NCBI GenBank assembly: GCA_963169595.1
Contig: CAUJFM010000111.1
Span: 1-14,275, forward strand
DNA: 14,275 nucleotides
Direction: 5' to 3'
Origin: Bacteroidota bacterium
GTDB lineage: Bacteria; Bacteroidota; Bacteroidia; Flavobacteriales_F; PHOS-HE28
Positions 7,184 through 14,275 of the stretch are shown here, piece after piece (position 1 is the first letter of the stretch; every line of letters begins with the position of its first letter). Both the position numbers and the translations under genes were made by a program. The notes below the pieces were generated by a model that ran no database searches, was not told the DNA's origin, and worked only from the letters and a program-made list of their open reading frames with translations.

Positions 7184-8548
7184 ATGGTGACGAGCCCCAC
7201 GCCGGCCGCGCGCTTGCGCATCCTGTTGCTCACCACCGTGTTCCCACCGGTCAACGCCACCGGAGCGCGGCGTCCCTTCTACATGGCCCGCCGGTTGTGT
7301 GATGAAGGCCATGAGGTGACCGTGGTCAGTGGCCGGCGCTTGGAGACCCAGCCTTGGAACGCGGACCTGCGGGGCATCCGCTCGATCGTTCTCGACCTTA
7401 CCGACCATCCACCCGCGATGTCCGGCTGGCAGCGTTACCTGGCCGACCGGCACCGGAAGCTGCGCGGAACATTCCTTCACGGCCCTGTCCGCGTGCTGGC
7501 CGATCTGCTGCTTCCGCTGGAGCACGCCACCCGGTGGCCTGTTACCCCGGATGACCTGGCCAAGGAACTGGGGCCGCAGGATGTGGTGATCGCGACCGGA
7601 CCGGGGTGGTCCACCTTCCAATTCGGCCACCAGCTGGCCTCCTTGTGGAAGGCCACCTTCATTGCCGATTATCGGGACCCGTGGTCCATCAAGCTACCGG
7701 AGGTGGCCCTGCATACCGTGACGCACCTGGGCGGCGCACTGACGGGCCGTCTCCGGCGCTGGCGCATGTTGAAGGATGAACGCCGGTTCACCGCGAACGC
7801 CACGGGCATCACGGCCGCCACCCCGGTAGTGCTTCAGAACGCGCTGCGCGTGATCGGGGACAAGCCCGGCTACGTGATGTTGAACGGGTTCGAGCCGCAC
7901 CATCGCGCCATGGCCAGGGAGCGCAACGCCCTGTTCACCCTGGTCTACACCGGATCGATCTACCGCGAACAGGAATGGGACATCGTCTCATCCGGGCTGC
8001 ACACCCTGGCAACGACCCGTCCGGACATTGCCAAGGACATGCAGCTCATCGTGGCCGGCGCACGGACCAGCCATGATCCCGAACTCCGTGCCGTGGAGCG
8101 CTGGATGGGGTCGGCGCCGCAGGTGCTGCGGATGGAGCGGCTGGACCGTGAAGGGGCAGCAGCCCTCCAATCCAAGGCGGACCTGCTGCTACATGTCGGG
8201 TTCAAGGGAAAGAAGGGCATTTTCCCGATCAAGTTCATCGAATACCTCAACGCCGGTCCTCCCGTGCTGCAGGTCAGCACCGGGCACGACATGATGGAAG
8301 AGGCATTGCAGCGCACGGGGTGCGGCTTCGTCGTGAACACGTCCGAGACGCTCGCGGCACTGCTTATCGAGCACGTGGAGGCCTGGCGCACCGGGAACCC
8401 CGTGCGCTGCGCGATCAGACCCGATGCCTTGAACGAGCTGACCTGGTCCAACCAGACCAAGGGATGGTATCAGTTCATCATGGGCCTGCATGAGGCCGGC
8501 GCCGGTCATGGACCGCAGCCGCCAACGCCCGCCCGGCAGCAGGTCTGA
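7184..8548 (+). CDS. GT-B (GT4-like) glycosyltransferase
   Basis: The 454-residue cytoplasmic protein probably adds one sugar from a nucleotide donor to the growing lipid-linked glycan. The N-terminal lobe starts LRILLLTTVFPPVNATGARR and continues with FYMARRLCDEGHEVTVVSGR (about 32-51), typical of GT4 enzymes that grip the acceptor. The second lobe begins near FTLVYTGSIYREQEWD and holds the donor-site region IKFIEYLNAGPPVLQVSTG, with E353 matching the first Glu of the family EX7E motif. The second Glu position is less clear. No membrane segment is seen. ATG 7184 is chosen over GTG 7157 because it directly precedes the first strand and follows a GACATTTG box. It lies 80 bases after the amidotransferase and 80 before the permease. 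Donor, acceptor and linkage cannot be read from sequence. Confidence 0.85.
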   Translation: MVTSPTPAARLRILLLTTVFPPVNATGARRPFYMARRLCDEGHEVTVVSGRRLETQPWNADLRGIRSIVLDLTDHPPAMSGWQRYLADRHRKLRGTFLHGPVRVLADLLLPLEHATRWPVTPDDLAKELGPQDVVIATGPGWSTFQFGHQLASLWKATFIADYRDPWSIKLPEVALHTVTHLGGALTGRLRRWRMLKDERRFTANATGITAATPVVLQNALRVIGDKPGYVMLNGFEPHHRAMARERNALFTLVYTGSIYREQEWDIVSSGLHTLATTRPDIAKDMQLIVAGARTSHDPELRAVERWMGSAPQVLRMERLDREGAAALQSKADLLLHVGFKGKKGIFPIKFIEYLNAGPPVLQVSTGHDMMEEALQRTGCGFVVNTSETLAALLIEHVEAWRTGNPVRCAIRPDALNELTWSNQTKGWYQFIMGLHEAGAGHGPQPPTPARQQV

Positions 8549-8612
8549 AGCAAGCTCCCTCTGCACGTGAGTATTCCGTTGCGCGGCCCGGAGGGCGGAC
8601 ACCTGACGGGCC

Positions 8613-8620
8613 TATCTTTG
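8613..8620 (+). promoter_or_regulatory. Probable -7 promoter element of the wzm-wzt operon
   Basis: TATCTTTG is an exact match to TAnnTTTG and ends eight bases before the permease ATG, giving a leader of only a few bases. It sits in an 80-base gap. Together with short gaps downstream, it suggests that the exporter and sugar-modification genes share their own promoter within the cluster. Confidence 0.5.
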
Positions 8621-8628
8621 CAAGGCTC

Positions 8629-9453
8629 ATGCGTATCCATGTAGATGCAGCACGGTGGAGTGCCCTGCCCGACCTGCACGAACTCTTCGCCCATCGCGAC
8701 CTGTTCCTCACCCTGGCCATCCGTGACCTGAAGGTACGCTATGCCCAGACCGTGCTCGGCCTTGCCTGGGCCGTTGTGCAGCCGCTGGCCACCCTGGTGA
8801 TCCTGTCGCTCATCTTCGGCCGGGCCGTGAACGTATCGACCGGCGATGTCCCCTATCCGTTGTTCGCCATTGCGGGCATCAGCGTGTGGAGCTATTTCGC
8901 CTTCGTGCTGAAGGAGAGCGGCGGTAGTGTCATCGGCGCTCAGGAGATCGTGCGCAAGATCTGGTTCCCGCGGCTCATCATCCCCCTGAGCAAGGCGGCC
9001 GTGGGGATCGTCGACCTGCTGGTGGCGTTGCTCATGGTGGTGGTGCTCCTGGCCTGGTACGGCGTGGTGCCCGGACCCCAGGCGCTGTATGCACCGCTGT
9101 ACCTGCTGGCCATCATCCTGATCGCGTTGGGTCTGGGCATCTGGATCAGCGCCCTCACCATCCGGTTCCGCGACCTGCAGCATGTGGTCCCCTTCATCAT
9201 CCAGTTCGGGCTGTTCGCAACACCGGTGGCCTACCCGTGCAGCATCATCACCGAGTCCCTGCCCAAGTGGGTGCAGGTCCTGTATTTCCTGAACCCCATG
9301 GCCGGCGCTGTGGAAGGCTGGCGCTGGAGCCTGCTGGGCGTGGGTGACCCGGGCGGTCTCTGCTGGCTCAGCCTCGGCAGCGGCCTGGTCATCTTCGTCA
9401 CCAGCCTCCTCGGGTTCCGGTCCGTTGAACGTGTGGTGGCCGATCTGGTGTGA
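8629..9453 (+). CDS. wzm: O-antigen type ABC exporter permease (Wzm)
   Basis: This is the membrane half of an ABC-2 exporter that moves undecaprenyl-diphosphate-linked polysaccharide across the inner membrane. The 274 residues fit the family. The amphipathic start is followed by the signature region RDLKVRYAQTVLGLAWAVVQ (32-51). Likely spans lie at about 43-64, 76-94, 118-147, 152-176, 186-204 and 244-263, the six expected. NPMAGAVEGWRW (222-233) matches the conserved periplasmic segment near the end of these permeases. The ATPase gene starts three bases after the stop, which supports a Wzm/Wzt pair. A teichoic-acid TagG role is unlikely in a Gram-negative-like genome. No Wzx or Wzy is visible, so the chain would be completed in the cytoplasm. 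Confidence 0.93.
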   Translation: MRIHVDAARWSALPDLHELFAHRDLFLTLAIRDLKVRYAQTVLGLAWAVVQPLATLVILSLIFGRAVNVSTGDVPYPLFAIAGISVWSYFAFVLKESGGSVIGAQEIVRKIWFPRLIIPLSKAAVGIVDLLVALLMVVVLLAWYGVVPGPQALYAPLYLLAIILIALGLGIWISALTIRFRDLQHVVPFIIQFGLFATPVAYPCSIITESLPKWVQVLYFLNPMAGAVEGWRWSLLGVGDPGGLCWLSLGSGLVIFVTSLLGFRSVERVVADLV

Positions 9454-9456
9454 GCG

Positions 9457-10689
9457 ATGGCGGAACCGATGATCAAGGTCGAGGGTCTGGGCAAGCGCTA
9501 CAAATTGGGCGCCCCGACCGCGTTCGACCCCCGTGCCGGCCTGATGGAGAACATCCGGCGACTGACCGGAGGCAAACGACCGGACTTCTGGGCGGTCCGC
9601 GATGTTTCATTCGAGGTGGAACAGGGTGAGGCCCTTGGGGTCATCGGGCGCAACGGCGCCGGCAAGAGCACCCTCCTGAAGATGCTCAGCCGGATCACCG
9701 TGCCCACCGCGGGCCGCTTCACGATCAATGGACGGGTCAGCAGCCTGCTCGAGGTGGGCACGGGCTTCCATCCCGAATTGAGCGGCCGCGAGAACGTGTT
9801 CCTCAACGGGACCATCCTGGGCATGCGTCGTGCCGAGGTGCGTCGCAAGTTCGATGAGATCGTCGAGTTCAGCGGTGTGGAACGCTTCATCGACACCGCG
9901 GTGAAGCACTACAGCAACGGACAGAAGGTGCGCCTGGCCTTTGCGGTGGCGGCCCATCTGGAGCCTGAGGTGCTCATCATCGACGAGGTGCTTGCCGTGG
10001 GCGATGTGGAGTTCCAGCGCAAATGCCTGGGCAAGATGAAGGATGTGACCACGCACGGTCGCACCATCCTGTTCGTAAGCCACAACATGAGCGCGATCAA
10101 CAGCCTTTGCGGCCGCTGCCTGTTGCTGGACGAAGGCCGTATCGAGGCCATCGGCGATCCGGGCTCCATCACCACCCGCTACCTGAGCCACAACAGTTCC
10201 GGGCTGGTCGGCGAAAAGGACCTGAGCTCCTCCCCTGTCAGTCCCGACGGTGCCGGACGCTTCCTCCACCTGCGCTGGACGAACACCTCGGGCAAGGTGA
10301 TCGACCATGTACAATTGACGCAGGCCTTCAACCTGGAGGTGGATTTCGAGATCGTTGAGCGGGGCTACAAGCCGCAGCCCGTTGCCCTGGTCTACAACAG
10401 CAGCGGGGAGATCGCCTTCATGACCTTCCCCGGGGAGGGCGACCACCCCACGCAACCCGGACGCTACCGGGCCACGCTCCATTTTCCCGCCAACCTCTTC
10501 AACGAGGACACCTACTACGTGAGCTTCTGGTTCTGCACCTGGCTGCCCCACAAGGTGCACTTCGTGCTGGAGAACGCGATCAGCATCCAGGTGCTGGATG
10601 ATCTCGAATCCCCCACCCGGGCACCGAGCCATGCCACGGTGATGGGCATTGTACGCCCCAAGCTGCCCTGGGACATCCACCCGCTCTAA
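9457..10689 (+). CDS. wzt: O-antigen type ABC exporter ATPase with C-terminal glycan-binding domain (Wzt)
   Basis: This 410-residue cytoplasmic ATPase partners the permease just upstream. The nucleotide-binding domain (about 1-240) shows Walker A GRNGAGKS (64-71), the polysaccharide-exporter segment LEVGTGFHPELSGRENVFLN (98-117), a signature YSNGQKVRLAF (152-162, replacing LSGGQ as usual in this subfamily), Walker B LIIDE (173-177) and the H-loop SHN (208-210). The remaining ~150 residues (about 255-385), including LHLRWTNTSG and EIAFMTFPGEG, form a beta-rich Wzt C-terminal domain. In characterised systems this domain recognises the non-reducing end of the finished chain and couples export to a terminal modification. 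Its presence suggests a capped polymer. The next gene begins 13 bases downstream. Confidence 0.93.
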   Translation: MAEPMIKVEGLGKRYKLGAPTAFDPRAGLMENIRRLTGGKRPDFWAVRDVSFEVEQGEALGVIGRNGAGKSTLLKMLSRITVPTAGRFTINGRVSSLLEVGTGFHPELSGRENVFLNGTILGMRRAEVRRKFDEIVEFSGVERFIDTAVKHYSNGQKVRLAFAVAAHLEPEVLIIDEVLAVGDVEFQRKCLGKMKDVTTHGRTILFVSHNMSAINSLCGRCLLLDEGRIEAIGDPGSITTRYLSHNSSGLVGEKDLSSSPVSPDGAGRFLHLRWTNTSGKVIDHVQLTQAFNLEVDFEIVERGYKPQPVALVYNSSGEIAFMTFPGEGDHPTQPGRYRATLHFPANLFNEDTYYVSFWFCTWLPHKVHFVLENAISIQVLDDLESPTRAPSHATVMGIVRPKLPWDIHPL

Positions 10690-10702
10690 GCCCACGATCG
10701 AG

Positions 10703-11740
10703 ATGAGCGGCTGGAAGGAGCATATCGGGCGTTCGATCCTCGTGGTGGGCCTGGGCAGCATGGGCAAACGGCGCATCCGCAACCTGCAGGCCCTGGGCGC
10801 CACGGACCTGCATGGCTTCGATGTGCGCGAGGACCGTCGCCAGGAAGCGGCGACCACATATGGCATCCAGGTGCATGAGCGGTTCCTGGACGCCGTGGAT
10901 CGTGCCCGACCGGCGATCATGGTCATCTCGGTACCTCCGCATCTTCACCACGTCTACATGCGGGAGGCGGTGGCGCTGAGGACCCCCTTCTTCGTGGAGG
11001 CGAGCGTCACTGATGATGGCCTGCCCGAGATCATCTCGGCCGTCCGGTCCAACGGGCTTTTCGCCGCCCCAAGTGCCACCATGGTCTACCACCCGGCCAT
11101 CCGCACCGTGGAGGAGATCCTGCGCGAAGGGCGATTGGGACGCATCAGCAATGTGGTCTACCACATGGGCAACTACCTGCCCGACTGGCACCCCTACGAG
11201 GCGGTCAGCGACTTCTATGCCAGCCGCAGGGAGACCGGCGGCGCCCGCGAGATCGTGCCCTTCGATCTCACCTGGCTCACGCGGCTTTTCGGATCCCCCG
11301 AACGGGTATGCGGCATCCACCGCAAGACCATCGACATCCCCGGCGCACCGGAGATCGACGATACGTACAACGCCATCCTGGACCACGGTGGGTTCTCCAT
11401 GGTGCTGGTCATTGACGTGGTATCGCGCCAGGCCACACGCCGGCTGCTGGTGAACGGCAGCGAACGCGAGCTCATCTGGGACTGGGATGAGCAATGCGTG
11501 CGCATCTTCCATCCGGACCGTCAGGAGTGGGAACGTATTCCCTATGAAGCTCCACCCGCTGCCGCAGGCTACAACAAGAACATCACGGAAGGCATGTACA
11601 TCGAGGAGATGCGCGCCTTCCTCAACGGGATCGACGACCCGTCGGCCTATGCCAACACCCTGGAGCGCGACCATCAGGTGCTGAAGCTCCTTTACACCAT
11701 CGAACGCGCATGGGAGGAAGGCCGATGGCTTCCGGTGTGA
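10703..11740 (+). CDS. Gfo/Idh/MocA-family protein with altered active-site motifs
   Basis: The 345-residue protein opens with a Rossmann fold: SILVVGLGSMGKRRI, with the dinucleotide motif GLGSMG at 16-21, and FDVRED (39-44) at the end of the second strand. ISVPPHLHHVYMREAV (75-90) is the usual family segment. Where the family normally has Glu-Lys-Pro, this protein has Glu-Ala-Ser (99-101). The later region normally reading GGG..D.G.H..D is GGAREIVPFD (179-188), with no His. Both usual catalytic residues are therefore replaced. It may bind NAD(P) and act by another mechanism, or belong to a divergent polysaccharide subfamily. ATG 10703 is chosen because an earlier in-frame ATG (10649) lies inside the ATPase gene. 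Its end overlaps the next gene by 16 bases, pointing to a shared pathway. Confidence 0.8.
   Translation: MSGWKEHIGRSILVVGLGSMGKRRIRNLQALGATDLHGFDVREDRRQEAATTYGIQVHERFLDAVDRARPAIMVISVPPHLHHVYMREAVALRTPFFVEASVTDDGLPEIISAVRSNGLFAAPSATMVYHPAIRTVEEILREGRLGRISNVVYHMGNYLPDWHPYEAVSDFYASRRETGGAREIVPFDLTWLTRLFGSPERVCGIHRKTIDIPGAPEIDDTYNAILDHGGFSMVLVIDVVSRQATRRLLVNGSERELIWDWDEQCVRIFHPDRQEWERIPYEAPPAAAGYNKNITEGMYIEEMRAFLNGIDDPSAYANTLERDHQVLKLLYTIERAWEEGRWLPV
11712..11721 (+). promoter_or_regulatory. Shine-Dalgarno sequence deciding the cytidylyltransferase start
   Basis: GGGAGGAAGG lies three bases before ATG 11725, inside the end of the previous gene. Strong Shine-Dalgarno sites are uncommon in Bacteroidota. 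It favours ATG 11725 over the in-frame ATG at 11710, which would lie upstream of it. Confidence 0.45.
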
Positions 11741-12501
11741 CGGGCCTGCTCGTGGTGGCGCGCATGGGCTCGTCGCGGCTGCCGGGCAAACACCTGCTGC
11801 CCGCAGGTGGAAAGCCCATGATCTGGTGGCTTTGTGCCAGAATGGCCCGCGAGTTCCAACACGAGATCGCGGATGGCAGCGTGCAACTGGTCATCGCCAC
11901 CAGCACCGCACCCGGGAACGAGGTCCTCAGGACCGCCGTGGACGACCTGCCCGTGACCGTTTTCCAGGGCAGTGACACGAACATACCCAAGCGCCAGAGC
12001 GAGTGTGCCGAGGCACTGGGGCTGGACCGCATCATCAGCCTGGATGGTGATGACGTGCTCTGCTCCTTCCGGGCAGCGCGCAGGGTGCATGATGCACTGC
12101 TCCGTGACGGCTCCCATGACATCGTCACCACCTCGGGCCTGCCCCTGGGCATGAACGTGAGCGGTTACCCGGCATCCTACCTGCACCGCAGTGTGGAAGG
12201 CTCGAAGGGCGATCGCTTCGAGACCGGATGGGGCCGTGTGTTCGACGCACCCAGGACCCTGACGGTCAAGCTCGGCGAGGAACCCATCGATGGGCCGTTG
12301 CGGTTCACCCTGGACTATCCCGAGGATGCCCGCTTCTTCCAAGCGGTGATCACGGGCCTTGGAGAACGCCTGCTGACCATGAAGGACGAGGACCTCGTCG
12401 GCCATGTGCAAGCGCAGGGGCTCTTCCAGCTCAATGCCGCGTTGCAGGCCAGGTACTTCGCTAACTTCCACGAGGAAAGGAACAAGGAGACCGATGGATG
12501 A
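11725..12501 (+). CDS. SpsF-type cytidylyltransferase / nucleotide-sugar transferase
   Basis: The 258-residue protein is a nucleotidyltransferase of the SpsF/NeuA-like group, which couples CTP or another NTP to a sugar or sugar acid. The signature is ARMGSSRLPGKHLLP (12-26), the nucleotide-binding loop. Also visible are VIATST (56-61), IISLDGDDVL (103-112), where the family has its metal-binding Asp residues, and LRFTLDYPEDARFF (192-205), a conserved segment near the end. The sugar cannot be inferred. No NeuB-like synthase gene is in the window, so whether the substrate is a nonulosonic acid is open. The start overlaps the upstream gene by 16 bases and the end overlaps the aminotransferase gene by 8, so these three genes are translationally coupled. 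Confidence 0.82.
   Translation: MASGVTGLLVVARMGSSRLPGKHLLPAGGKPMIWWLCARMAREFQHEIADGSVQLVIATSTAPGNEVLRTAVDDLPVTVFQGSDTNIPKRQSECAEALGLDRIISLDGDDVLCSFRAARRVHDALLRDGSHDIVTTSGLPLGMNVSGYPASYLHRSVEGSKGDRFETGWGRVFDAPRTLTVKLGEEPIDGPLRFTLDYPEDARFFQAVITGLGERLLTMKDEDLVGHVQAQGLFQLNAALQARYFANFHEERNKETDG
12484..12490 (+). promoter_or_regulatory. Shine-Dalgarno sequence of the aminotransferase gene
   Basis: AAGGAGA sits three bases before ATG 12494, within the end of the cytidylyltransferase gene. It supports this start over frame-open positions further upstream, which lack family sequence. Confidence 0.4.
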
Positions 12502-13855
12502 ACCATCCTACAGCGACCGCCTCCATCGGGTGATCCCCGGTGGTGCGCACACGTACAGCAGGGGCGATGACCAATACCCCTTCAACGCCCCGCAGATACT
12601 CGTCTCGGGGAGCGGTGCCTATGTGCGCGATCCCGAAGGCCGGGAATTCCTGGACTATGGCATGGGGCTTCGGTCGGTGACCCTGGGGTATGCCCATGAA
12701 AAGGTGAACGCAGGCGCCATCGCCGCGATCAACCTGGGGAACAACCTCACGCGCCCCTCCCTGCTGGAGCTGGAGGCGGCGGAGGCCATGGTGGACCTCT
12801 TCCCCTGGGCCGACATGGTGAAGTTCGCGAAGAACGGCAGCACCGTGACCACGGCGGCCGTGAAGCTGGCCCGTGCGTACACGGGGCGCTCCCACGTGGC
12901 GGTGTGCGCCGAACATCCGTTCTTCACGTTCGATGACTGGTTCATCGGGACCACCCCTGTGGACCGGGGCATTCCAGCCCAGCATGCATCGCTCACGCTG
13001 AAGTTCCATTACAACGACATCGCCTCGTTGCAACGCCTGTTCGATGCGCATCCCGGGGAGATCGCCTGTGTGATGCTGGAGCCGGCCACCACCACCTCGC
13101 CCTGCCCTGCCTCCTGCGCCGACCTTGGCACGCCCAAGCGCTGTGCCGGCTGCCCCCATGCGGAGCAGAACTTCCTCAAACAGGTGCGTGAGCTCTGCAC
13201 ACGTCATGGAGCCCTACTGGTGCTCGATGAGATGATCACCGGATTCCGCTGGGACCTGCGCGGTGCAATGAGCATGTACGATGTGGTACCCGACCTGGCC
13301 ACCTTCGGCAAGGGAATGGCCAACGGGTTCGCCTTGGCCGCCCTCGTGGGCAAGCGGGAGATCATGGAACTGGGCGGCATCCGGCAGGCCGGGGCGGAAA
13401 GGGTCTTCCTGATCAGCACGACCCATGGCAGTGAAATGAGCGCGTTCGGGGCCTTCCTCGCCACCCTTACCGAGTACAAGGCGCGGGCCGTGACCGATGG
13501 GTTCTGGGCCTATGGCCGTGCACTGACCAGCGGCATGAACGCCATCGCTCGTGAAGAAGGGATCTCCGCGCACTTCGAGGTGACCGGCTTTGGCTGCTCG
13601 CCCGTGTACGTGACGCGTGATGCCCAAGGCAACCCGGACCTGGGTTTCCGCACTCTGTTCAGCCAATGCATGGTCGAGGGGGGTGTGCTGATGCCCTTCA
13701 TCGCCCTGAGCGCGGCACATGGTCCGGCCGAGCTGGACCGAACGCTCACCGCGGCCCGATCCGCGTTGAGGACCTATGCCCAGGCCTTGTCCGATGGCCT
13801 TGACCAATACCTTCGAGGGGCTGTCATCAAACCGGTTTTCAGGAAATACAATTGA
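12494..13855 (+). CDS. Class III PLP aminotransferase, glutamate-1-semialdehyde aminomutase-like
   Basis: The 453-residue protein resembles glutamate-1-semialdehyde aminomutase and related class III aminotransferases. Visible motifs: RVIPGGAHTYSRG near the N-terminus; YVRDPEGREFLDYGMG; KNGSTVTTAAVKLARAYTGR, the cofactor phosphate-binding and gating region; LLVLDEMITGFR with the PLP-ring Asp D245; and FGKGMANG with the Schiff-base lysine K273. An insertion between EPATTTS and the PLP Asp segment holds four cysteines, C204, C208, C217 and C220, in a C-x3-C-x8-C-x2-C pattern that I do not know from GSA aminomutase and that may bind a metal. Its place in a polysaccharide cluster, overlapping a cytidylyltransferase gene, suggests it aminates a keto-sugar or a small-acid substituent rather than serving haem synthesis. 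The next start is one base after its stop. Confidence 0.87.
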   Translation: MDEPSYSDRLHRVIPGGAHTYSRGDDQYPFNAPQILVSGSGAYVRDPEGREFLDYGMGLRSVTLGYAHEKVNAGAIAAINLGNNLTRPSLLELEAAEAMVDLFPWADMVKFAKNGSTVTTAAVKLARAYTGRSHVAVCAEHPFFTFDDWFIGTTPVDRGIPAQHASLTLKFHYNDIASLQRLFDAHPGEIACVMLEPATTTSPCPASCADLGTPKRCAGCPHAEQNFLKQVRELCTRHGALLVLDEMITGFRWDLRGAMSMYDVVPDLATFGKGMANGFALAALVGKREIMELGGIRQAGAERVFLISTTHGSEMSAFGAFLATLTEYKARAVTDGFWAYGRALTSGMNAIAREEGISAHFEVTGFGCSPVYVTRDAQGNPDLGFRTLFSQCMVEGGVLMPFIALSAAHGPAELDRTLTAARSALRTYAQALSDGLDQYLRGAVIKPVFRKYN

Positions 13856-13856
13856 T

Positions 13857-14275
13857 ATGAGCAAGGACAAGGACTATCTGCAGATGCTCCAGACCGACAA
13901 GGAGCAAACCCGCCAGTACCACACCAAAAGCGTGGTGAGGACGGAACAACAAAAGGCCTTGGAAGCACTGCTTGACCTTGCCCAGATCCAACCTCGGAAC
14001 GTGGCGGACCTTGCCTGTGGCGGTGGTGCGTTGAGCCACCATCTCAAGGTGATGTTCCCCGAAGCACGGTTCACGCTGTGCGACATGGACCCTTTCGCCC
14101 TGGAATTGGCCCGGGAGCTCAATGGGGACAAGGACTTCACGTACCTGCAGGCTGACCTCTACAACCTGGCAGGGCTTGCGGACAACAGCTTCGACCTGGT
14201 CTGCTGCTGGCAAACCCTGCTGTGCATCAACGATCCCGGACTTGCCTTGCAGGAGATGATCCGCATCACACGCCC
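13857..14275 (+). CDS. Class I SAM-dependent methyltransferase, N-terminal part
   Basis: 139 codons are present before the right edge. After a charged helix (MSKDKDYLQMLQTDKEQTRQ), the Rossmann motif I is VADLACGGGALS (49-60), followed by FTLCDMD (72-78) with acidic residues at the end of the second strand, where the ribose of S-adenosylmethionine is held. FDLVCCWQTLLCINDPG matches motif IV and the following helix; EMIRITRP resembles the family's usual 'E..RvtkP' segment. The substrate is unknown. Methylation of a sugar or a chain-terminating residue would fit a cluster with Wzt and its C-terminal domain. The ATG lies one base after the aminotransferase stop, so it belongs to the same transcript. 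Confidence 0.82.
   Translation, partial: MSKDKDYLQMLQTDKEQTRQYHTKSVVRTEQQKALEALLDLAQIQPRNVADLACGGGALSHHLKVMFPEARFTLCDMDPFALELARELNGDKDFTYLQADLYNLAGLADNSFDLVCCWQTLLCINDPGLALQEMIRITR

Noticed and set aside
8585..8612. GGCCCG / CGGGCC inverted repeat before the permease promoter box
   Set aside because: Only six bases, GC-only arms and a 16-base loop; expected by chance in DNA this GC-rich.
9607..10926. Long open frame antisense to the Wzt gene (439 codons)
   Set aside because: Sense strand carries Walker A, signature and Walker B motifs; the antisense translation has no recognisable domain.
12494..13855. Aminotransferase as HemL of the haem pathway
   Set aside because: Key PLP residues match, but the four-Cys insertion, the AEHPFFTFDDWF segment in place of the usual YHG region and the polysaccharide operon setting argue for a sugar-cluster paralogue.

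Overview
The window looks like a GC-rich member of the Bacteroidota, probably Flavobacteriales-like. Three observations support this. A large exported protein ends in a type A sorting domain of the type IX secretion system (T9SS). Several genes are preceded by octamers resembling the Bacteroidota -7 promoter element TAnnTTTG, some so close to the start codon that leaderless mRNAs are likely. A PASTA-domain protein with no attached kinase sits beside D-Ala-D-Ala ligase and an RluA-type pseudouridine synthase, a neighbourhood I recall from this phylum. No rRNA, tRNA, CRISPR array, insertion sequence or attachment site was seen.

Left part (1-5273), housekeeping and envelope. Three minus-strand genes form a tight operon reading right to left: a PASTA membrane protein (start 3219), a T9SS cargo protein, and the N-terminal end of an RluA-family pseudouridine synthase cut by the left edge. 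Each gene overlaps the next. Divergent from them is ddl (3374-4360), whose 3' end overlaps that of the convergent gene for a RdgB/HAM1 nucleotide pyrophosphatase (4348-4929). A 344-base spacer (4930-5273) with a dyad and a good -7 box separates this block from the next.

Right part (5274-14275), all on the plus strand: a surface-polysaccharide (O-antigen type) cluster cut by the right edge. In order it encodes an N-acetyl sugar amidotransferase with an unusual glycosyltransferase-like N-terminal extension, a GT-B glycosyltransferase, the ABC exporter permease (Wzm) and ATPase with a C-terminal glycan-recognition domain (Wzt), a Gfo/Idh/MocA-type protein, an SpsF-type cytidylyltransferase, a class III PLP aminotransferase with a four-cysteine insertion, and the start of a SAM methyltransferase. 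From the permease on, genes are separated by 13 bases or less, or overlap, so they probably form one transcript.

Working model (inference): the oxidoreductase-like protein, cytidylyltransferase and aminotransferase make or activate an amino-modified sugar; the glycosyltransferase and amidotransferase build and decorate the chain; Wzm/Wzt export it across the inner membrane as an undecaprenyl-linked glycan. The most unusual points are the fused amidotransferase, the Gfo/Idh/MocA protein lacking the usual catalytic Lys and His, and the Cys4 insertion in the aminotransferase.
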